This document shows, in pieces, positions 56,637-64,000 of a DNA stretch of 64,000 nt (position 1 is its first letter; the number at the start of each line of letters is the position of its first letter). The position numbers and the translations under genes are program-made. This stretch comes from Boletus sp. NGJ (taxonomy: Eukaryota > Basidiomycota > Agaricomycetes > Boletales > Boletaceae): positions 62,001 through 126,000 of the forward strand of contig JAGTXK010000189.1 of assembly GCA_019096195.1 (NCBI GenBank), given 5' to 3'. The notes beneath the pieces are model-generated. The model saw only the letters and a program-made list of their open reading frames with translations, had not been told where the DNA came from and searched no databases.

Positions 56637-59600
56637 ATGGCATCAAGTGAGTTCATTACCTTGGAGATCTGTTCGCTTCCTGACAGGGTTACATGGAGCT
56701 CGCCGCGCAACTAAGCCTAAAATCGTGGGTAACTACATCCTCCTCAACGCACCGCACCCTGACCATCCTGCCTACACAGAAAGCACCTCGGAAGGTACGC
56801 CCCCGCTTTGGACCATCGCTGAGCGTTCAAAATTGAGAAGCCGTAGCACGAGGCAGAAGTTTCTCCAGAGGAAACGTGGAATCGTCTGTCGAAGAATATA
56901 CGCGAGATCCATAACCACAATGCATCCAAGCTCTCCTTCGAAGAGAACTACCGGTATGCGTACAACATGGTTCTCTATAAGAGTGGTTCCATGTTGTACA
57001 AGGGCGTTTGTCAGCTTGTGACAGAAAACGTCGAAAGGCTCGCCGAGGAAGAGATCATACCCGCTTTTCCAAGCCGCAGCGACAGCGAACCAATGCAACA
57101 AGGCCAAGAAGCCGAGTTATTGTTGCGTGCGCTGAGACGAGTTTGGGATGACCACACCGGAAACATGTCAAAATTACGGGACCTTCTCAAGTACATGGTA
57201 CCTTTGTTCCTTGTGTCCAACGTATGTGTTACTCACGCATATCAGGATCGCGTATATACAAAATCGAACGATGTGCCCGAAATATGGGACGCAGGCTTGG
57301 ATCTTTTTTTGAAATACATCGTTCGCCCTCCGATACAGGATCACGTCGTTTCCGCCGTCCTGACTCTGATTCAGATTGAGCGAGATGGCTACGTGATCAG
57401 TCGTTCGGCTGTGAAGGAGTGCGTAGACGTGCTCCTCCAGCTCGCAGTAGATCAGGACGGGAAGACGGTTTACAAAAGGGACCTCGAACCAGCAATTCTT
57501 TCCGCCAGCGAAGTGTTTTACAAATCGGAAGCTCAGCGTCTAGTGTCCACTTGTGATGCTCCAGAGTATCTACGGAGAGTCAGTCTCATGCTTGCAGGGC
57601 TATCGTCACCTTACTGATGTCGTGTAGGCGGAGGGTCGGTTCGTGTCCGAAACATCGAGGACACATCACTACCTCTATTCCCAGACGGGCCCCCCGTTAC
57701 TCAGGACTCTTGAACAGTACCTCTTGACCCAGAATCTGTCTACTGTCATTAGCATGCCCAACTCGGGTCTCGACTCAATGATCGACCTGGATAAAGTAGA
57801 AGACCTCAATCGCCTCTATCGACTCTTTACAATGGTTCCCACTGGCCTTCTAACACTGAGGCGCTCACTCAAAGACTCCATCCTACGCAGGGGCAGGGAC
57901 ATCAACCAGTCTTCTATCACCACCGATATTGCAGAAGACGTTGACGTAGATATCGATGAGGCCGACGCACCAGTGACCGTGTCAAAAGGAAAGGGAAAGG
58001 GGAGACCCCGTGCTCAGGGCCCACCTCAAACTTTAGCATTGGCGTTGAAATGGGTACAAGACGTCCTAGACCTCAAGGACAGGTTTGAGCGATTGTGGAA
58101 ACAAGCATTTGCAAGCAATCGAGAAGTTGAGAGCGCTCTGAACGAGGTATTTACGCGCGACGTATTTACTCCTTATGCTAATATAACTGTACAGGCTTTC
58201 GAAGACCTCGTCAATCTTAACGGGAAGGCTCCCGAGTTTATTTCTCTGTTTATCGACGAAAATCTCAAGAAAGGCCTCAAAGGTGTAGGTTGACATCGAA
58301 CTTTTGCGATCTGTTGCTACTCACTCCTGTTGTCTAGAAAACAGACATCGAGGTTGACTTGATCCTGGAAAAGACGATCACGGTTTTCAGATACCTCACC
58401 GAGAAGGACGCGTTCGAGCGTTACTATAAGAATCACCTTGCCAAGCGTCTGCTTTTTGGTAGATCTGTTTCCGATGATGCGGAGCGTGGCATGTTAGCGA
58501 AGCTCAAAGTCGAGTGTGGTTACCAATTCACGCAAAAGCTGGAGGGGATGTTCCATGACATGAAACTTTCTTCCGAGATCATGCAAGGCTATCGACAACA
58601 CCTCCAAAACATATCGGTAAGCCAAAGGGGTTTCCAAGTTGGAAGAAAAGCTCAGTCCTTCTCCAGCCTCCCGAGTTGGAAATATCGGTGACAGTCATGA
58701 CCTCAACATTTTGGCCCATGTCGCACACTGCATCCACCTGTGTCCTTCCGGAGATCCTGACCAGATCTTGCAAGTCCTTCGAGCACTACTACCTTTCTCG
58801 TCACTCAGGTCGACGGTTAACATGGCAACCATCCCTCGGAAACGCTGATGTCCGTGTGCAGTTCAAAGCCCGGAAGCATGATTTAAATGTGTCAACATTC
58901 GCCCTGATCATCCTTCTCCTTTTTGAGGACGTGGAAGATGATGGCTTCTTAACGTACGGGGTATGTGGGGTAGCCGCATCATCGTGGAGGATCTGCACTT
59001 AGGTCTTCTCGGCTACAGGAAATCAAGTCTACGACATTGATACCAGAGCACGAACTGCAACGCCATCTACAATCCCTTGCCTGTGCCAAGTACAAAATCT
59101 TGAAGAAGCATCCGCCAGGCCGAGATATCAATCCTGAAGACTCTTTCTCCTTCAACAGCGGTTTCAGTTGTCCGATGCAAAGAATCAAAATTGGCACCGT
59201 GTCCGCTAAAGTTGAAAGTACGGAGGAACGGAAGGAAACCCGGGATAGGATTGATGAGGAGCGGCAATACCAAACGGAGGTACGAAGTATTCTGTGCTGG
59301 TCTGCGGTGTATTGTCTGACTGCAATCCGGTTCTAGGCCTGCATCGTTAGAGTGATGAAGGACCGAAAGCAGATGGCCCACAATGATCTTATCAATGAAG
59401 TCACCCGGCAGCTGGCGATGCGGTTCCAACCTAACCCACAAGATATCAAAAAGCGAGTTGAGACATTGATAGACGTGGGTTCTAGTGATCCAGTGGTATA
59501 TCACCATTGACTTGTGGTACAGCGAGAGTACTTGGAGCGCTGCGACGATCGCAAATCATATAAATATCTGGTGCGTCGCTGGTCCTGCTCTCTGGTGTAC

Positions 59601-59637
59601 GATACGGCTTACCCTTCTGTCCCATGCCAAGGCATGA
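56637..59637 (+). CDS. CUL3: Cullin-3 homologue (scaffold of BTB-type ubiquitin ligases)
   Basis: The cullin scaffold joins a BTB substrate adaptor to an Rbx1-E2 module. Short 5' exons ([20 protein letters not shown]) lead to [20 protein letters not shown] and [20 protein letters not shown] (about 56940), the N-terminal cullin repeat resembling Cul3. The cullin homology domain is seen in [20 protein letters not shown] (about 58390) and [20 protein letters not shown]. The Nedd8 segment [20 protein letters not shown] (about 59345) contains the modified Lys. The last exon is only six bases (59632-59637, GCATGA), making the expected YKYLA end. The loop around 57930-58030 (acidic, then [11 protein letters not shown]) looks like an insertion. 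Confidence 0.9.
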
Positions 59638-60486
59638 ATGATCCCAGACCACCTACTCTTTTGTTTCCACTTGCTAGCCTAGTGTTAATGGAAGTTATCA
59701 TGTACTCATTGCTCTGTTCACTTTGCCACGAACGACATGGATTAGGAAACATTTATAATTGACTACATATCACAGCTTGACATGAAATGTAGGCTCAGAA
59801 GACAGTCGCTAGGAAAACAAATCGTCCACCGCGACATCCTCCGAGACTTGATGGCCTGGGGTAATTAATTTGGGCTAACGAAACGGGAATATCCCGTTTT
59901 CCGGTAACAACTGGTGCTGGTAAGGAGACTCGACTTCTCAGTCTCGGTTCACCGTCCGAACTGACTCAAGTGGTACACCTTCTGTCCAACAGCTTGCCAC
60001 CTGGACTGTCGTGGAATGTCAGCGAGACCCTAGCAACGACAGAACGATACGTACTCTTCACTGACCCTCGACGGGCCAGCTCCGTGGCTGTCTCATCGAT
60101 CGCTCATCAGATGTGGGATTTTGCGCGACATCGAGGACGAAAACTCGACATCAATGATGGTCATCAGTCAGGCTTATCAGGAACCGTCACCACGACGTTC
60201 CACTTCCATCGCACTACACCAGCGTACTGGCGGGCGAGTCAGACAACGGCCAAGTGGCTTAATGCTCCGAGTCAGCCATCGAAACGTCGTCGGTGGAAAA
60301 CAGAACGTACCACTCCGCAGCCACGCCGAAGGGGTTTCCCAAGAGAAAGGCAGACGCCTGCGTGTCAGGTATATATACTGACTCTTCTCACCTTAGGGCT
60401 GGTCTCTCCCACGGCCTAACATGGCAATCACAAGAACAGAAAATATAGTCGGATATCTAATAGACTTTGTCTAATTAGTCTACGTT
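59638..60486. other. Intergenic between convergent genes, no gene recognised
   Basis: An open frame of about 150 codons around 59970-60419 has no motif and no good start, so I do not call it. A 7-bp inverted repeat aacggga-ata-tcccgtt lies at about 59880-59897 and could act in 3' end formation. Confidence 0.4.
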
Positions 60487-62146
60487 TTACAACTCATCTC
60501 TCTTGTGATCTCCAGACCCGTAGAAAACATCCCTGAGTTCTGTTATTGGGAGGAATGAGTTCACAGATTCTTCCCGAAGACAGTATTGGACCTTACTTCG
60601 ACGCATATCAGAGCCGAGTTCCACAGGGAGAACAACATTGTATTCTATATACAAGTTGCCATGCCCATACTGTTCAAACAGGGGCATCCCCTCCTCCTCG
60701 AACATCTGCACATAGCCTAAAATTGTGTAAGCAATGTGCAAAATATGTCGCTTAGTGTACTCACCGGGTTGTGTAACACCTGTACGGTCAATTTCCACCA
60801 CGTGCCCGTCAAGGTGCGTGATATTGCGCGTGAAACCTAGTAGGGCCTGTAAGAAAGGGAAGGTATTAGTACACTCTAACCAGAGGGACTTGACACATAC
60901 CTCATCAATGCCAATCGTTTCTCGCCAGTAGAGCGTACTCTCCTTCCTCCGCCAACCACCCTCCTCTTTCTTACTGCGTACGCGCAAAATAACATCGCCG
61001 GGCTCCCAATCAGGACTCTCGTCTCCCTCGCCATCGAATAGTACATCATGTCCCTCCGGCATACCGGGTTCGATGTCCAATGTATAGTGTTGTGTGTGCT
61101 CGATGACTTTGTCGCCGTTGCAATGTGGGCATTTCTTCACAATCACAGTCCCGCGTCCACCGCACTCGTTGCACGTGGTTTGGGTTTGCGCGAACATGCC
61201 AGGGAATATCTGCTGCTTGGACATCTTGACACCGGATCCTCCACATCCGCGACAGGTGTGAATGTCGCCATCAGACGCGGCGCCGGAACCTCTGCAATGG
61301 TCACAGAGGACATGTTTTCTCAATGAAAACTGATGTGAAGACGTCAACACTCATAACGAGCGAGCGAACGGGAAAACGCACGTCGATATTAGCTCCCTTG
61401 TACCTGGGGAAGGGTAAGCCATCCATTGTGAAACAATCACGGATGGAAACACATACATATCGCTAAGAGAGACCTCGAATTCCATCATCACTGTCGGCCC
61501 TCGACGTGTTTGCTGCTGGTGTGCGACTGTGGTGCATGAAATGGATCTGTTATACATGACTGGTTAGAGAACTCACAACCACCACCGAAGAAGCTGGAGA
61601 AAACGTCGAAAGGGTTGGCATGCTGTTGTTGCCCGCCTTCATGTGCACGCAGACCTTCCTGTGTATCGTTGACAGTCGGTCAGCATTGGTCAGAGGAAGC
61701 CAAGAGTGATTCCACCTCGCCATGCCGGTCATAGATTTGTCGTTTCTGTGAGTAAAGAATGGGGGTCATATCACTTAATGCATGTTTTTGACTTACAGTT
61801 GAGTCCGAAAGCACTTCATACGCTGTAACCACCGTCAGTCCTGCCTGTATACATATGACGGCGAATTGTTGCTACCGTGTGCTATTTCGACAAACTTTTC
61901 TTCTGCTCCTGGATCCTTGTTCTTGTCTGGGTGGTATTTACGGCTAAGGCGCTTGTAGGCTTTTCTTATGTCTTGCTCTGAAGCATGGTTGGACACTGGA
62001 AGTGATACATGAGTCAAAAAGACGGGTTGAGCTGCTCGGTGGGCGTCTTGGACTGACGCTCTAGTGCTTTATATAGATCTGCTGCGCTGACAAGGACAGA
62101 AAGGGCTATCAAGAGGAGCAGGACCAGCACGGACGATGTTGGCATC
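60487..62146 (-). CDS. ER-lumenal DnaJ co-chaperone (Scj1/ERdj3 type)
   Basis: An Hsp40 partner of BiP in the ER. The start at 62146 gives a signal peptide ([21 protein letters not shown]) followed by ADLYKAL. The J domain has [20 protein letters not shown] with the HPD triad (about 61940). A Gly/Phe-type linker ([11 protein letters not shown]) and [20 protein letters not shown] follow. The zinc-finger region keeps four CxxC pairs ([34 protein letters not shown], about 61300-61110). The C-terminal substrate domain ends GDHKRDEL, an RDEL retrieval signal. Introns are short and the frame is intact after splicing. It shares a divergent promoter with the gene at 62306. Confidence 0.92.
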
Positions 62147-62305
62147 GCTGCTGAGGAAATGAGAGTTAGCTGACCTTAACTGAGATCATTGCAGACACGT
62201 ATATCGCGTTGGCACGTGACCAGAACTCAGACTTACCGTACTGAACGTTCAACTAGAATTGGACAGTGGACATTACTTGTTGCGCTCAACGACATCCAGC
62301 GGGCG
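62147..62305. promoter_or_regulatory. Bidirectional promoter with CACGTG box
   Basis: Only 159 bp separate the start of the ER DnaJ gene (leftward) from the start of the probable mitochondrial gene (rightward). A CACGTG E-box occurs at 62213-62218 and a related gacacgta at about 62194. Which factor binds cannot be told from sequence. Confidence 0.5.
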
Positions 62306-63984
62306 ATGTTGACTCGACCGCATCTCTCCCGGAGGGCCTTCACTGCGACTCAGCGTAGACACTACTCAGAGACTCCTTCAGCACTCGCAAATTATCACTC
62401 CAAAGTTAGAGGTCATCCTTTCCCAGTGTATAGCGGTGACATGGCTTTAACCGTTGTCTTTGCAGCAATTCCCTTTGCTTTCTCCCCGGAAGATGCCATC
62501 TCTCACATCGGTGTTGCTGCTTCGGTGGCCGGCTATGTTGGCAGATCGCGCAAGGGGCAACCTAATGTGCCATTCACCACACTCATTGCCTCTATTCTCG
62601 CCAAATATTTCCCTATGAATGGTTTCCAGCCACTCCAACCAACACGTATCCAGCCATTATACTTTCCGACTTGGTTCGTTCGTGCTGAGCTCGATGTCAT
62701 GGCCTGGCTTTCTTCAGAGTCTGACACGGAAGGATCTCAGGTTTGTCACATCAACACGTCTGCACCTCTGATCTTACTCCTTAACAGAGTGAAACTGCCA
62801 CGGTGCAATTTGAGGATTTGTAGGTGCATCTGGACAGGTTCCCTCTCGGTGCTAACCACCGTTCAATAGGTACCTACCAGGTATGCTCATGCCCACGCTT
62901 CTCCTGGATTTTCGCATTCCAAAGTATTTAATGTAGGATTTAGCTTGGATTTCGGCCGTATCCTGGTCCGCGATCCACCAGCACACATCGAGCTCGCTAA
63001 ACCATTCTCTCCCGATTTAGCACATCAGTGGGGACTCGATGTGATGTGTCTCCCATACAACGTCCTACCATTCGATATCCTTGACAGAACACGCAGTCTC
63101 TCCTACACGGATGCTGTCATCAGTGAAAACATGCGTTTTAATCCACAATCGGTTAAGATGAGCCTGGTACGCGACCGTGGCCACAGATTAACTTTGCATT
63201 CTGAGATTTCGACAGGCTGCCGCCTATCCTGTTCTTTTGCCAGTTTATCTCGTACAATATATCTCACGAGAGCCTTGGCCGCCCGTGACTATAATATTAG
63301 CGGCCCACAGTGAACCCGTGAGTACTTTGTCGCAGATGTCATGCGAGTTGCATTTAAGATCGCTTCTGCTCTAGGGAGTCCATTATATTCATATACCTCA
63401 TCCAGATACTGAGGACAGTGTCCGACTCCCATTCGAAGAACTCGTGGCTAGTCAGGACGACTACATAGAGGTTGGGAGCGCAACGGAGGACGCCGAGATC
63501 CGTGCCACCGTGGTTAACCCAATGGGTGACAATCTTCTTTCCGATGAGCTATCCTCGTGGTTGAACGATAAACTTCAAAAACGAAACGCACTCGTTTCTA
63601 TGGTGGCTAGACACCCGATCAACATGGAGGATCCCAGAATTCGCGAGTGGACGCCGGACGAGGTGGACCCTGTCCACAAGTGGTTGCATATGGGCAGGGC
63701 TCATTCCTTTTTCAAGTCAATCCTCAAGGTGAAAAGTTCGCTCTGGATATAAATCTCGCATGCGCTAAGTGATGACCTAGAACATGAACCTGGATAAAAA
63801 CCAGATTACCCCACTGAAGCCAGGGGCCCACGGAGAGACGAAATTTATGGTCGATCTGTTCGAGGCATTCCTCAAGGCTGACCCGGAGAAAGCACAAAAG
63901 TGGCAAGAGACCCGTGCAGCATCAACTCCCGAATGGTGGAGAAAGTGGGAGGAAAGTCAAAAGCCACGACGGTCTTTTCGGTAA
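62306..63984 (+). CDS. Probable mitochondrial protein, unknown function
   Basis: The ATG at 62306 gives MLTRPHLSRRAFTATQRRHYS, rich in Arg, Ser and Thr and free of acid residues, like a mitochondrial targeting peptide. Spliced segments then read VYSGDMALTVVFAAIPFAFS, FYLPGYAHAHA-like and SLDFGRILVRDPPAHIELAK. NPQSVKMSL is joined to AAAYPVLLPVYLVQYISREP (possible membrane stretch, about 63218-63270). VHYIHIPHPD, a charged region, and a final exon with TPEWWRKWEESQKPRRSFR ending at 63984 complete it. About five introns. I do not recognise the family; it looks like a conserved basidiomycete protein. Confidence 0.7.
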
Positions 63985-64000
63985 CCGCACGATATCTTCG

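Noticed and set aside
59880-59897. Short inverted repeat (aacggga...tcccgtt) as a terminator or operator
   Set aside because: Only seven base pairs with a 3-base spacer; too weak to call as a separate feature.
59970-60419. Open frame of about 150 codons between cullin-3 and the DnaJ gene
   Set aside because: It begins at a non-ATG codon, is Arg/Thr/Pro-rich without a motif, and sits between two convergent genes.

Overview
The window looks like nuclear DNA of a basidiomycete fungus, probably an agaricomycete. Genes are dense and cut by many GT-AG introns of about 50-60 nt. The families are fungal: a fused Mad3/Bub1 checkpoint kinase, a Rom2-type RhoGEF with a CNH domain, Pbp1/ataxin-2, tRNA exportin, cullin-3, an eqolisin-like peptidase and an intracellular GH13 alpha-amylase. 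I see no rRNA, CRISPR or prokaryotic features and recognised no tRNA. Gene models were spliced by eye from reading frames, splice signals and family conservation, so internal exon borders are approximate unless given.

Layout, left to right. 0.9-5.3 kb: ER protein disulfide isomerase, a TDP2-like endonuclease/phosphatase, and a GPI-anchored Ser/Thr-rich wall protein that carries a frameshift. 6.1-9.8 kb: a decayed sugar-transporter gene facing an apparently intact alpha-amylase gene. 10.2-17 kb: two related coiled-coil protein genes on opposite strands with an aldo-keto reductase between them. 17.1-20.5 kb: an unknown basic protein, a small membrane protein and a decayed MDR-type oxidoreductase. 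20.5-26.1 kb: a large imperfect inverted duplication, each arm carrying a full-length aquaporin gene, with the two genes facing away from each other. 27.6-31 kb: Pbp1/ataxin-2. 32-33.3 kb: a short-chain dehydrogenase. 34-41.5 kb: MadBub kinase followed after only 90 bp by a RhoGEF. 41.7-48.4 kb: a small membrane protein, a disordered nuclear-type protein and another membrane protein. 48.5-52 kb: a poorly preserved F-box/beta-propeller-like locus, a pair of direct repeats, and an eqolisin-like gene that has lost its catalytic residues and holds an in-frame stop. 52.6-64 kb: tRNA exportin, cullin-3, an ER DnaJ co-chaperone and a probable mitochondrial protein.

Most intact genes are housekeeping: ER folding (PDI, DnaJ), spindle checkpoint, Rho signalling, ubiquitin ligation, tRNA export and RNA-granule control. 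Accessory, fast-evolving material lies in four places: the amylase/transporter pair, the aquaporin palindrome, the MDR pseudogene and the 48-52 kb region. I found no convincing undescribed multi-gene system. The most notable signals are the aquaporin palindrome with altered pore motifs, a run of ABBA-like motifs around a KEN box in MadBub, and several extremely small exons (2, 4, 6, 13 and 15 nt).
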